From Nocardiopsis sp. N85 (GTDB lineage: Bacteria > Actinomycetota > Actinomycetes > Streptosporangiales > Streptosporangiaceae), in the NCBI RefSeq assembly GCF_028882275.1, contig NZ_JARBUT010000001.1:868001-932000 (forward strand): DNA of 64,000 bases, read 5' to 3'. Under the pieces are notes generated by a model. It saw nothing but the letters and a program-made list of their open reading frames with translations, searched no databases and was not told the DNA's origin. Shown one piece after another: positions 45,334 to 54,815 of the stretch (positions are counted from its first letter, which is position 1; each line of letters begins with the position of its first letter). The translations under genes were made by a program, and so were the position numbers.

Positions 45334-45741
45334 ATGAGGGACTACTACACCCCCGGTGAGATCGCCGAGCGCTTCGATCTCACCCTGGACACCCTGCGCT
45401 ACTACGAGAAGGCCGGGCTGCTGCGGCGGGTGGACCGCGCCCCCAGCGGACACCGCCGCTACCGCACCGACGACGTCGAACTCCTCCACCTCATCCGCTG
45501 CCTGCGCGACACCGACATGCCCATCGCGCGGCTGCGCGAGTTCGCCGAACTCGTCCGGGACGGGGACCACACCATCCCCGAACGCCTGGAGGTGCTCCAG
45601 GAGCACAAGAACCGGCTCGACGACCGCATCGCCGAACTCGTCGACCGCCAGGGCGCCATCGAGCACAAGATCGACTACTACCTCGGCGTGCTCGCCGAAC
45701 GCGCCGCCGAGACCGCCCACACCCTCAAGGACGTGAACTGA
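45334..45741 (+). CDS. MerR-family regulator, probably leaderless mRNA
   Basis: A 135-residue regulator with MerR helix-turn-helix YTPGEIAERFDLTLDTLRYY, EKAGLLRR and RYRTDDVELLHLIRCLRDTD, then a long coiled-coil dimerisation helix. No C-terminal metal-binding Cys is present, so it likely senses an organic compound. The ATG at 45322 lies inside the -10 box; the ATG at 45334 is 8 bases past it, at the expected start of transcription, so translation is probably leaderless. The stop TGA overlaps the aldo/keto reductase start (TGATG). Confidence 0.92.
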   Translation: MRDYYTPGEIAERFDLTLDTLRYYEKAGLLRRVDRAPSGHRRYRTDDVELLHLIRCLRDTDMPIARLREFAELVRDGDHTIPERLEVLQEHKNRLDDRIAELVDRQGAIEHKIDYYLGVLAERAAETAHTLKDVN

Positions 45742-46709
45742 TGCGCTACACCGAGATCGGCGGCCGCAAGGTCAGTGCCCTGTGCCTGGGCGCCATGAAG
45801 TTCGGCAGCCAGACCGACGACGCCACCTCCGCCGCCATCCTGGACCGTTTCATCGCCGCGGGCGGCACCTTCGTCGACACCGCCGACTGCTACCAGTACT
45901 GGGTGGAGGGCTTCGAAGGCCACGAGAGCGAGACCTTCCTGGGCCGCTGGCGGCGCGCGAACGGCATCACCGACGAGGTCGTCATCGCCACCAAGATCGG
46001 CGCCCAGCCCACCGTCCCCGGTGGCGGTCCGGAAGCCCAGGAGGGGCTGTCCGCCGAGGTCGTCGCCACCGCCGCCGAACGCAGCCGCCGACGCCTGGGC
46101 GTGGACCGCATCGACCTGCTGTACACGCACAAGGAGGACCCGCACACCCCCCTCGAAGAGACCATGGCCGCCCTGTCCCGCCTCGTCGACGAGGACACCG
46201 TCTCCCTGCTGGGCATGAGCAACCACCGCACCTGGCGGTTGGAGCGCGCCCGGGCCGCCGCCCGGGACCACGGCCACCGGCCCACCGTCCTCCAGTACCG
46301 CTACAGCTACCTCCAGCCCCGCCACGAGGTCCGGCTGGAATCACCCGCCTTCACGCACGTCACCCCCGAACTCCTCGACTACGTGCGCGCCGAGAACGCC
46401 GCGGGACGCGACCTGACCCTGGTGGCCTACACCCCGCTCCTGAGCGGCGCCTACGTCCGCCCCGAGCGCGCCGCCGCACTCGGCCCGGCCTACGACCACC
46501 CGGGCACCCGCAACCGGCTGGCCGCCCTGGACGAGGTCGCCCGGGAGACGGGGGCGACCCGCAACCAGGTGGTCTTGGCCTGGCTCATCGCCGGAGGGGT
46601 CGTCCCCCTGGTCGGTGTGAGCGGCGTCGACCAGCTCGACGAGGCGGTGGAGGCCGTCGACCTCACGCTCACCCCCGAACAGCGACGGCTCCTCGACGAG
46701 GCCCACTGA
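45741..46709 (+). CDS. Aldo/keto reductase
   Basis: A 322-residue NADPH-dependent oxidoreductase. The catalytic tetrad is visible: Asp in FVDTADCYQYW, the Tyr in DCYQYW, Lys in IATKIGAQP and His in LLYTHKEDPH. The C-terminal nucleotide-binding region is GVVPLVGVSGVDQLDEAVEA. It is translationally coupled to the MerR gene, so the regulator should respond to the enzyme's substrate or a related toxic carbonyl. The substrate is not known. Confidence 0.93.
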   Translation: MRYTEIGGRKVSALCLGAMKFGSQTDDATSAAILDRFIAAGGTFVDTADCYQYWVEGFEGHESETFLGRWRRANGITDEVVIATKIGAQPTVPGGGPEAQEGLSAEVVATAAERSRRRLGVDRIDLLYTHKEDPHTPLEETMAALSRLVDEDTVSLLGMSNHRTWRLERARAAARDHGHRPTVLQYRYSYLQPRHEVRLESPAFTHVTPELLDYVRAENAAGRDLTLVAYTPLLSGAYVRPERAAALGPAYDHPGTRNRLAALDEVARETGATRNQVVLAWLIAGGVVPLVGVSGVDQLDEAVEAVDLTLTPEQRRLLDEAH

Positions 46710-47066
46710 CCGTGGGGGCGCGCGGTGGCCTCTCCGCGACGGTGTGACCCGCCCACCGGGCCGCGTGGCCTGGTCCGGTCGCCCGACGTCCACCGGAGCA
46801 TCCACCGCGTCCGGCAGAACGGCCGAAAGCGGACACACGTATCGGTGTCCGGGTGGCTCCGACCCGCCTCCTCCGGGAATCCCGGCAGGTCGGGGCCGCC
46901 GCCCGGGGGCTTCGGAGTCCCCCGGGACGGGAGTGGCCCCTGAGAAAGCGCACGGTTTCGTCGTGCACATGTTCGCGAACACGGTTTTTACCGAGCTTTG
47001 ACCGGATACCTTCCCTAGAGGCGGTGCCCCGATCGTGCCGCCCCGGCGACCCGTGGGGAGGGGCAC
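46710..47066. other. Intergenic region before the large tail-anchored protein gene
   Basis: 357 bases with no convincing gene. A less GC-rich stretch at 46955-47020 (with TTTTTACC and TTGACC-like boxes) is the likely promoter area. No strong palindrome was seen. Confidence 0.4.
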
Positions 47067-50000
47067 TTGCCCGAGAGCGTGTACCACCAGATCCACTTCG
47101 CCTGGGCCGATCCCACCCTGCTGGGGCGCGTCGGCCCCGGACCCGCCGCCGCGTCCCTCACCGAGAACGCACGCCTCACCCTGCGCGCCTGGCGCGACCG
47201 GCTCCAACCCGCGCTCACCGTCGACTACCGGGCCTGTCTGCCCGACCCCGCCGACCACCCCGAGACCCTGTGGGCGCGCGCCTACCCCGACGGACAGGGC
47301 GCGCTCGTCTACCGCTGGCCCGGGGAGGTCGACACCGCGCACGCCTGGGCCATCGTCGGCCCGGCCGACGGTCTGACCCTGCCGCGGCTCCTGTCCCTGC
47401 ACGAGAACCCCAACACCCGCCCCCACCCGCGCCGCCCGCCCAAGGCGGGCTGGGGCACCATGTCCGTCCTGGACGCTCCCGAGCCCTGGGAACGGTCGGC
47501 GGCGCCGGGGGCGGTGCGCACCCGGGACCGCCGCGCCGCCGACCTCACCCTCGGCGACGACGAACTCCTGGTCGCGGGGGTCGCCTCGGCGCTGGAGCAC
47601 CCCGAGCGGCCGGTGCGCGTCCTCCTGGCACCGGACCGCGCCGACCTGTGGCAGGCGGTCCAGCTGCGCTTCCTGTGGGGGATGCACCGGACGCTGTACG
47701 ACGTGCTCACCCCCCGGGGAACGATCCCGGCGGCGGGGTGGGACTGGTCGCTGTCCACCTACGACCCGGTGCCGGCCGACTCCACCCAGCACATCGCCTT
47801 CGGTCCGCCCACCGGCGGGTCGGGGCCGCTGCTCCGACCGCCGGGCACGGACTTCCGCACCGTCGCCGAACGCCTGGTGGGCGTCCTGCGCGACGAGGGC
47901 GGCGACGCGCTCGCCGCGCACCTCGCCGAGCGCGGCATCCCGGACGCGCCGACCTTCACGGACCGCCGTGACCTCCTCGTCGACTGGCTCGCCCCCGCCC
48001 CCGCCCCCGCACCGGCTCCGGCCCAGGCCTCGGCCGCCAGGGAGGAGGCGGACGGGTTCCCACGGACCCGGGGCTCACTGCTCACCGGCGTGTTCCCCTC
48101 GACGGCGCCGCCCGGCGACCACCCCGAGCCCGGTACGGTCCTTCCGCCGATCCCGGAGCCGGACGCGCCCCGGGCGTGGCGGGACGCGCACCCGGACGAC
48201 GCCCACCGGCCCTCCGCTGCTCCTCCGGCGGACACCGGGCCGGACGCGCCCGCGTCCGCGACGGCGCCCGGGGTCGAGTCGCCCGTTCCGGGGGCGGCGG
48301 ACGAGCCCTCCGACGACCTTCCGGCGTCCGTCGGCCCGGACGCACCGGCGCCCACGGACGAGGAGACGTCCACCGCTCCACGACCCGCTTTCGAGAACGC
48401 GCGCCCCGGTGCCCCCTCCCGGCCCTCCGACACCTCGACGGCGGAGCCGACCGACGCCGGGCGGACCGCCTCGCAAGCGCGTACGCGCTTCGGGGCCCGC
48501 CCCACCACCCCCGGACCCCTCGGCGGATCGTCCCGGCCCACCGACGATGCCCCGGTCACGGTGGATCCGGGTGCGCCCGCTCCCAGGGACCTCGTCCCCC
48601 CGGCCGAGGCGCTGCCTCTCCAGGATTCCGGACCCTTCGGCGACCCGCACCGGTCCGAGCCCGGTGGTCCGCCGGATGCGGTGGGTCCGGGTGCGCCGAT
48701 ATCCCCGGACGCCGTTCCGCGGGCCGAGGCGCTGCCCTCCGACGACCCCGGACCCGCGACGGAGACCCCTACCGGCCCCCCGCTCCGGTCCACCGACGAT
48801 GCCCGGCCCCCGAGCGCCCCCGTACGGTTCGACGGGTCCGACGACCTCCCCCCGATCGGGGAACCGCCCGACGAGACCCCGACCACCCCGGGAACACCTT
48901 CCGCGAAGGACGCTCCCGTGCCCGGACCGTGGTGGACGCCGGACCGGGACGCGCCGGCGGACCTCCCCTCCCCCGACGAGGACCTGTGGCCGGGCGGGCC
49001 CGACGAACCGGACCGCACCGCCCTCCCGGAGGGAGCGTCGCGCACCCGCCGATTCGTGGCCGACACCGGAGACCCCGACGACGACCTTCCCGAGGCCGAG
49101 CCGCTCCCCGGCGAGACCCCCGCCCACGGCGGTCTCCTCTCCTCCTCCCGCCCGCCCCGCACCGGGGCGCTCCCCGACGGTGCCCCGGCCCGCGCCTGGG
49201 CGTCCCGGGAGGCGGCCGAGGCCGCCTCCGACCTGACCGAGGTCGAACCACCGGGAACCGAGGAGACCGGACCCCGGCCCCCCACCGAGTCGGAGGTCCC
49301 CACGGGGCGCGCCGCCCTGGAGGCGGCCTCGGCCCCCGCCCCGTCCCCGCCCGAGGGCGACGAGGCGCTCTGGCCCGAACCCGACGACGACGACACCCTC
49401 GAACCCCGGCGCCCCCGCATCGCCCCCGCCCACACCGAGACGTTCATCGGTCCCGACCCCGGGCCCGCCGCCACGGGCACCGCCCGGCCGGGACAGGGGC
49501 GCCCCCCGCGCATCTTCGACGCCCCCGAACCCCACGGGTCGCGCAGGCCCCGCATCGCCCCGGCGTCTGACCCCGAACCCGAGGCCGAGGTCGGGTCCGA
49601 GCCCGTGGCCGAGGAGGAACCGCCGCCCTCGGTACGGCGCTCCCCCTCTCCCATCCGCACCGGTCTCTTCCGCCGACGCCTCGCCCGCCTCGCCACCTCC
49701 GACACCGCAGGCCCCGACGACACCCCGGGGGAGGAGCCCCGCGCACCGCGCTCCGACCGGGTCCGCGCGCTCGCCGAGGGCGCCTTCGGCGGCCGCCCCG
49801 CGCGTCCCGGCGCCGAACCCCCGATCGCCGAGGAGCTCCCACCCGCCCCCGAACGGCTCCCGGACGACGCCCCGCCCCTCTTCCCCACCTCCGAACCCGA
49901 CGACCACCTCTCCGCCACCCTCGACCCGGACCCGCCCGTCGCCCCCGACTACGCCACCGAGACCGCCCCCGAACCCGACGACCAGGTCGCCCCCGAGGAC

Positions 50001-50402
50001 AACTGGCCCACCCAGTACGTCGACCTCCCCTTGGCCCGCCTGGAACGCTGGCTCACCAAGTACGGCCCGGAGGAGGCCCGCGTCGACCTCGTCGACGCCC
50101 GCGCCGCCGTGCGGGCCGAACGCGCCGAACTCCAACGGGTACGCGACGAACGCGACCACTACCACGCCGAACTCCAGGATTCGCGCCGCGAGGTCGCCCG
50201 CCTGGACCGGCCCTGGCTCGACGGCGAGGAGGACGAGGACCTTCCCGACGCCCCCCGCCGACCCCGATGGCCCGCCCGCGTCCTGGTCGTGATCCTCCTG
50301 GTCGCCTTCCTCGCCACCGGCCTGGAGGCCGGCGCCCGCTTCGGCCTCGGAGCCCTCGACCTCCTCGGGAGCGTGACCGACGCACCGTGGTGGCCGCTGT
50401 GA
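47067..50402 (+). CDS. Very large proline-rich tail-anchored protein with GAP1-like N-terminus
   Basis: A 1111-residue protein. Residues 1-310 are folded: the start PESVYHQIHFAWADPTLLGR and the later LRFLWGMHRTLYDVLTPRGT resemble the N and middle domains of GTPase-associated protein 1 (GAP1) of bacterial NTP-dependent conflict systems; this is a weak by-eye match. Residues of about 320-950 are a disordered Pro/Asp/Glu-rich segment. A coiled coil follows (EERADLVDAR-type, near ARVDLVDARAAVRAERAELQ), then a single membrane helix at the end (VLVVILLVAFLATGLEAG). So the bulk faces the cytosol. TTG at 47067 follows GGGGAGGGG. The SEC-C gene follows 51 bases later. Confidence 0.6.
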   Translation: MPESVYHQIHFAWADPTLLGRVGPGPAAASLTENARLTLRAWRDRLQPALTVDYRACLPDPADHPETLWARAYPDGQGALVYRWPGEVDTAHAWAIVGPADGLTLPRLLSLHENPNTRPHPRRPPKAGWGTMSVLDAPEPWERSAAPGAVRTRDRRAADLTLGDDELLVAGVASALEHPERPVRVLLAPDRADLWQAVQLRFLWGMHRTLYDVLTPRGTIPAAGWDWSLSTYDPVPADSTQHIAFGPPTGGSGPLLRPPGTDFRTVAERLVGVLRDEGGDALAAHLAERGIPDAPTFTDRRDLLVDWLAPAPAPAPAPAQASAAREEADGFPRTRGSLLTGVFPSTAPPGDHPEPGTVLPPIPEPDAPRAWRDAHPDDAHRPSAAPPADTGPDAPASATAPGVESPVPGAADEPSDDLPASVGPDAPAPTDEETSTAPRPAFENARPGAPSRPSDTSTAEPTDAGRTASQARTRFGARPTTPGPLGGSSRPTDDAPVTVDPGAPAPRDLVPPAEALPLQDSGPFGDPHRSEPGGPPDAVGPGAPISPDAVPRAEALPSDDPGPATETPTGPPLRSTDDARPPSAPVRFDGSDDLPPIGEPPDETPTTPGTPSAKDAPVPGPWWTPDRDAPADLPSPDEDLWPGGPDEPDRTALPEGASRTRRFVADTGDPDDDLPEAEPLPGETPAHGGLLSSSRPPRTGALPDGAPARAWASREAAEAASDLTEVEPPGTEETGPRPPTESEVPTGRAALEAASAPAPSPPEGDEALWPEPDDDDTLEPRRPRIAPAHTETFIGPDPGPAATGTARPGQGRPPRIFDAPEPHGSRRPRIAPASDPEPEAEVGSEPVAEEEPPPSVRRSPSPIRTGLFRRRLARLATSDTAGPDDTPGEEPRAPRSDRVRALAEGAFGGRPARPGAEPPIAEELPPAPERLPDDAPPLFPTSEPDDHLSATLDPDPPVAPDYATETAPEPDDQVAPEDNWPTQYVDLPLARLERWLTKYGPEEARVDLVDARAAVRAERAELQRVRDERDHYHAELQDSRREVARLDRPWLDGEEDEDLPDAPRRPRWPARVLVVILLVAFLATGLEAGARFGLGALDLLGSVTDAPWWPL

Positions 50403-50453
50403 CCTTCCCCGGAACCGACGCATCCGGGTGACGCCCACTCCTAACCTGGAGGG

Positions 50454-51494
50454 ATGACAGGAACACCGCCGGTCCCCGCCGCGCTCCCGCGAACGCTGCG
50501 GGAGACCGTCCAGGATCTCCCCCTGCCCACCCGCCTTCGCGCGGAGCTCGCCGCGACCACGGACGCGCACGTCCTTCTCGGCGCGGCCGTGGACCTGCGG
50601 GAGAGCGACCCGGACAGCGCCCGCGCCCTCCTGGACGCCCTGCGCGCCCACGCCCCCGACCCGGCGCATCGGCAGTACGCCACCCACGCCCTCGCCGACC
50701 TCCTCCACGGACAGGGGCGCCCGGACGAGGCCGCCCGGCTCATCGACGGCCTCCTCGACTCCGGCCGCCTCGACCGGGGCCTGGCCCTGATCCTCGCCGA
50801 GGACTTCACCGCCACCGGGGCCCTCGACCGGGCCCTGCACTGCTACAACATCGCCTGCCGCAGCATCCTCGCGGGACCGGCCGAGACCGTCGCCGGCCTC
50901 GACCGCATCGGCCTGGTGCCCCTCCTGGGCCGGGCCGCGGTCCGCGAACGCCTCGGCCTCACCCCGGACGGCCACGACCTGGCCGCGCGCGAGGCCGACC
51001 GGCACCGGCCCGACGCGGCCTCGGAGCCGCGCCGCCTCTCCGGAGACGTCGGCGCGGACCTGCCCTCCGACATGTTCGACCGCCCCTTCCCGGAGGCCGA
51101 CGAACCCCGTCCGCTCCCGGAGACCGTGCGCGAGAACCACGCCTTCTTCCCGTCACCGGCCCTCGCCGAGGCCCGCGAACGCGGCCTGCTGCCCGCCGAC
51201 ACCGACCCGGCGGCCCACCACCACGGCATCGAACGCACCCTGCGGGCCCAGGCCCGAGGGTTCCCCGACGTCCACCTGGGCACGATCGCGGTCACCCCGG
51301 ACGAGATCACGGCCTTCGCCGCCGAGCACGGGCTCGACCCCGCCGACCCGGGCACCCTCCGCGCCTGGATCTCGGCCGTCCCCGACCCCGGCTCCCCGCG
51401 CGTCACCGCCTGGCCGCCCGAACGCAACCACCCCTGCTGGTGCGGCTCCACCCGCAAGTACAAGAAGTGCTGCGGGTCCCCCTCCCTCCGCTGA
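50454..51494 (+). CDS. SEC-C zinc motif protein with helical repeat, paralog 1
   Basis: A 346-residue protein. The first 190 or so residues form TPR-like helical pairs (LLGAAVDLRESDPDSARALL; DEAARLIDGLLDSGRLDRGL; DRALHCYNIACRSIL). The C-terminus is a SEC-C motif (PCWCGSTRKYKKCCG), a zinc knuckle found in SecA and many uncharacterised proteins. It is the paralog of the gene at 61824-62813; the pair share 44 identical bases over the zinc motif. Possible role: protein-protein contact or RNA/DNA contact. It follows the large tail-anchored gene closely. Confidence 0.85.
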   Translation: MTGTPPVPAALPRTLRETVQDLPLPTRLRAELAATTDAHVLLGAAVDLRESDPDSARALLDALRAHAPDPAHRQYATHALADLLHGQGRPDEAARLIDGLLDSGRLDRGLALILAEDFTATGALDRALHCYNIACRSILAGPAETVAGLDRIGLVPLLGRAAVRERLGLTPDGHDLAAREADRHRPDAASEPRRLSGDVGADLPSDMFDRPFPEADEPRPLPETVRENHAFFPSPALAEARERGLLPADTDPAAHHHGIERTLRAQARGFPDVHLGTIAVTPDEITAFAAEHGLDPADPGTLRAWISAVPDPGSPRVTAWPPERNHPCWCGSTRKYKKCCGSPSLR

Positions 51495-51805
51495 CCCGGG
51501 TGTTCCGTCTCCCGGCGGGCGATGGACCCCGCACGGGATCCTCCGCCGCCGGTCCGCCCCGGGACGCACCCGGCCACCGGGGCGACCTCTCGGGCGGGGC
51601 CGACTCCACCTCCCGGCCCCTGCTCCGGCCGGGGGAGGCCCTCACCCACGCCCCGGACCCGGGCGGCTCTGATCGCGCCCCGGCCGGTCCGGTCCCCGGG
51701 CCGGGACCTTTTCGTGGTCCCCGCGCGGAACCCCTCGCCCGTATCCGGCATCGAACGGTCGTCCCTGTGCGAGATGACGATGACGGAAGAGCGAGGTGAC
51801 GCCCC

Positions 51806-53095
51806 GTGTTCGGAATCCTGCGTCCCTGTCGGCACACCCTCCCCGACGGGCTGGCGGAGGAGTGGATGTCCCACATGTGCGGGTTGTGCCTGGCCCTACG
51901 GGACGACCACGGCCAGGCCTCCCGGATCGCCACCAACTACGACGGCCTGGTCGTCTCCGTCCTGACCGCCGCGCAGGCCCCCGAACAGGCGGGCACCCGC
52001 CGGGCCGGCCGCTGCCCCCTGCGCGGCATGCGCGAGGCGAGGGCCGCCGACGGCGCCGGCGCCCACCTGGCCGCGGCGGTCTCCCTGATGCTGGCCTCCG
52101 CCAAGATCACCGACCACATCGAGGACGGCGACGGCCTCTACGCCCGACGCGGGGTGCGCGCCCTCGCGGGCCGGGTGGCCGAACGCTGGCGGCGCGGCGC
52201 CACCGCCTCCGGGGACGGCCTCGGCCTCGACGGTTCCGCCCTCCTCGCCGTCATCGACCGTCAACGCGACATCGAACTCTCCGCGGGTCCGGGCACCGAC
52301 GTCCTGACCGTCACCGCCCCCACCGAGGAGGCCACCGGCGAGGCGTTCGCGCACACCGCCGTCCTGGCCGGGCGTCCGGCCAACGCCGTCCCCCTGCGCG
52401 AGGCCGGCCGCCTGTTCGGCCGCGTCGCCCACCTCCTCGACGCCGTCGAGGACCTCGAAGAGGACCGCGCCCGGGGCGCCTGGAACCCGCTCACCGTCAC
52501 CGGCACCGACCTCGACCGGGCCCGTGACCTGTGCGACGGCGCCGTCCTGGGCGTCCGCCTCGCCTTGGCGGAGGCCGTGTTCACCGAGGACCGTCTGGTC
52601 CGCGCCCTCCTGGTGCGCGAACTCGGCCGCGCCGTCGACCGGACCTTCTCCCGGGCGGGTCACCACCCGCACGGCCACCCGCCCGGCCACGGCCACCCGG
52701 GGCGGCACGGGCACCCGCCCGGCCACGGGCACCCGGCACACCACGGTGCCGACCACCCGCACGGACGCCGGGACCGACACCGCGACGGAGGCACCGGTCA
52801 GGCCGGAGGCCAGGGCCCCGGTCACCCCGGCGGCGGTGACTCCGGCGGGCACGACAAGGGGAGCGGCTCCTGCCGCTGCTCCTGCCAGACCCCGGACCTG
52901 CGCCACCCGCCCCGGCGCCGAGGGCCGATCATCGGCTGCGCGGTGGCCCTGTTCATGTGCTGTACCTGCCAGTTCTGCTGCCGGGACCCCCACCCGGGGC
53001 CCTGGACCGGCGAACCGCGCTCCTCGTGGTGCGACATCTGCGAGTGCTGTGACTGCCCGGGGTGCGAGCACTGCTGCTGTTGCTGCGACGGCTGA
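51806..53095 (+). CDS. DUF5685 protein with His-rich and Cys-rich tail
   Basis: A 429-residue protein. The first 280 residues match DUF5685 of actinobacteria: MFGILRPCRHTLPDGLAEEW, MCGLCLALRDDHGQASRIAT, and ESVYDxx-type acidic helices (DAVEDLEEDRARGAWNPLTV) that recall prenyltransferase-like folds. The tail has an HPHGHPPGHGHPGRHGHPPG-type His/Gly/Pro repeat and then about 18 Cys in the last 100 residues (CCTCQFCC, CDICECCDCPGC), so it probably binds several metal ions. GTG at 51806 follows GAGG. It is convergent with the Wadjet operon. Confidence 0.85.
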   Translation: MFGILRPCRHTLPDGLAEEWMSHMCGLCLALRDDHGQASRIATNYDGLVVSVLTAAQAPEQAGTRRAGRCPLRGMREARAADGAGAHLAAAVSLMLASAKITDHIEDGDGLYARRGVRALAGRVAERWRRGATASGDGLGLDGSALLAVIDRQRDIELSAGPGTDVLTVTAPTEEATGEAFAHTAVLAGRPANAVPLREAGRLFGRVAHLLDAVEDLEEDRARGAWNPLTVTGTDLDRARDLCDGAVLGVRLALAEAVFTEDRLVRALLVRELGRAVDRTFSRAGHHPHGHPPGHGHPGRHGHPPGHGHPAHHGADHPHGRRDRHRDGGTGQAGGQGPGHPGGGDSGGHDKGSGSCRCSCQTPDLRHPPRRRGPIIGCAVALFMCCTCQFCCRDPHPGPWTGEPRSSWCDICECCDCPGCEHCCCCCDG

Positions 53096-53537
53096 CGGCC
53101 GCACCCCGCGTCAACGCGCGCGACCGGATCCGCGGGTTTTCCACAGGCACGAGAAAGTTCCGCCACGCCCCCGGATCCGGCCCGACCATGGAACCATGTC
53201 CGAACAGCGCACACCCGCCGCACTCCGACCTCTCCGCGTCGGTCGGGCGGGCACGCCTCCCCGCACCCGCGTCCGCCCGGCTCCGACGCCCTCGGGCGTC
53301 GCACCGCCGTCCGGCCGACCGCTTTCGAGGCCTCGAATCCGACGGGGGAGACCGACGCACGCGCAGCACACGTCCGAGGGGACGCGAGCCCGCGATGACA
53401 CGTCACACCCGACCACGGGCCCTGTCCGCCGTGCGCGCCGTCACCGTTCTCCAGCGCGGCACCCCGCCGGCGGAGCCGTTTCGCGCACACGAACCGTCAC
53501 GGAGAGCGGATGCGCCGCAACGGTCGGTCCGTATCCC
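53096..53537. other. Convergent intergenic region, DUF5685 and jetD
   Basis: 442 bases without a reliable gene. Open frames here are Arg/Pro-rich and lack the third-position bias of real genes. No strong terminator stands out, although transcripts from both sides meet here. Confidence 0.5.
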
Positions 53538-54815
53538 TCACCGGGACCGGATCGCACCCTCGGCGCCCTCCGCCGACAACGCCCGCAGATCCGCCACGAG
53601 GATCTCGGCGACCCGCTCCTCGTGAACGGCGACGCCACGGGAGGACAGGGCGTCCGCCAGCCCTGGATCCCAGGGCGCCGCCGTGACCCGGCCCGGGTGC
53701 GGAGCCGCCGCCGTCCCCGCTGCCGCCGCCAGGTAGTCACCGACGCCCATACGCCAGGGGCGGGCACCGGTTCCGGCCATGACGTGGGCGGCGATGCGCA
53801 GGCCCTCCCCGTCGAAATCCCCGTGGTAGCGCAGTTCCGCTCCACTCCGGGACAACGACCGGAGCAGGGCGACGGCGGCGCCGCTCGGCCATCCCGCCGT
53901 GCAGACCAGAGGCGGACAGGCGCTCCCCAGCCCGCGTTGCGCCACGGCCAGGACCGACGGGTTCTCCACCACATGGACCACCGGGGCGGACCATGGCGGA
54001 TGCGCGTCGGTGGACGACCGGTCCACGGACAGCTGGTCCAGGGTCACGACGGCGGCCCGTCCCGCGTCGGCCCACACACGAAGGGTCACGGCCAGGGGGC
54101 CGTCCCCCTCCGGGCGCAGACCCAGGGTCAGGACGGAACTGGAATGGACGTCGCAGTCCACCCCGAACGCCCCCCACAACGCCCTCCGGTCGTGCGCGTT
54201 ACCGGGCACGGGCAGGTCGCGCAGCGCGGCCAGGGCCTTCAGCACCAGGTGGGCCAAGGGACTGCCGCCGTCCAGCGCGTGCGGGTCCCCGACGACCTCG
54301 GCCGCCAGGGCCGGCAACGGCCGACCGTCCTCGGCGGGCAGGGCCGCCACGACCCGCAACGCGTGCTCCAGCCGGACCCGGAACACCTCCGGCCCACCCC
54401 CGGGCACACCGTCCGCGCGCACCCGGTCCACCCAGTGCGACAGCGCCGGCTGGGCGACGACCACCGGGTGCCGCGACAGCCACGACCACAACCGTTCACG
54501 TTCGTCCGCGACCCGCTCCCGGTGGGCGGCACGGTCGCCGATCGGGCCGACGACCGCCTCCACCACGGACCTGACGTCCGCGCCCGAAGGCGCCAGCGCC
54601 TCCTCCAAGCGGTCCAGCCGCACCCTCACGGCGGGCCCCGGATAGGAGGGCAGCCCCAACAGGTCGGCCACGGCCTCCTGCGACGCCGCGTCCAGCCCCT
54701 TCACTGTCACCGAGCGCACCGACCTGCCGGAGGACAGCCGTTCGTGCAACGCCCCCCACAGGGGGAGGAGGGTGTCCTCCCCGAGGTGTCCGGGTACCTC
54801 CCCGGCGGCGTTCAC
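53538..54815 (-). CDS. jetD: Wadjet component JetD (DUF2399-type, Toprim-like nuclease)
   Basis: A 425-residue protein. The C-terminal half has VVHVVENPSVLAVAQRG and AELRYHGDFDGEGLRIAAHV, the conserved E and DxD metal sites of the Toprim-like nuclease of JetD; an N-terminal DNA-binding region precedes it. This matches the TIGR02679/DUF2399 group. In Wadjet systems JetD cuts plasmid DNA that the JetABC motor has extruded. GTG at 54815 overlaps the jetC stop (GTGA), fourth and last gene of the operon. Confidence 0.88.
   Translation of the reverse strand: MNAAGEVPGHLGEDTLLPLWGALHERLSSGRSVRSVTVKGLDAASQEAVADLLGLPSYPGPAVRVRLDRLEEALAPSGADVRSVVEAVVGPIGDRAAHRERVADERERLWSWLSRHPVVVAQPALSHWVDRVRADGVPGGGPEVFRVRLEHALRVVAALPAEDGRPLPALAAEVVGDPHALDGGSPLAHLVLKALAALRDLPVPGNAHDRRALWGAFGVDCDVHSSSVLTLGLRPEGDGPLAVTLRVWADAGRAAVVTLDQLSVDRSSTDAHPPWSAPVVHVVENPSVLAVAQRGLGSACPPLVCTAGWPSGAAVALLRSLSRSGAELRYHGDFDGEGLRIAAHVMAGTGARPWRMGVGDYLAAAAGTAAAPHPGRVTAAPWDPGLADALSSRGVAVHEERVAEILVADLRALSAEGAEGAIRSR

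Noticed and set aside
53190-53625. Long plus-strand open frames between DUF5685 and jetD
   Set aside because: They are Arg/Pro-rich, have no ribosome binding site or family match, and overlap jetD on the other strand.
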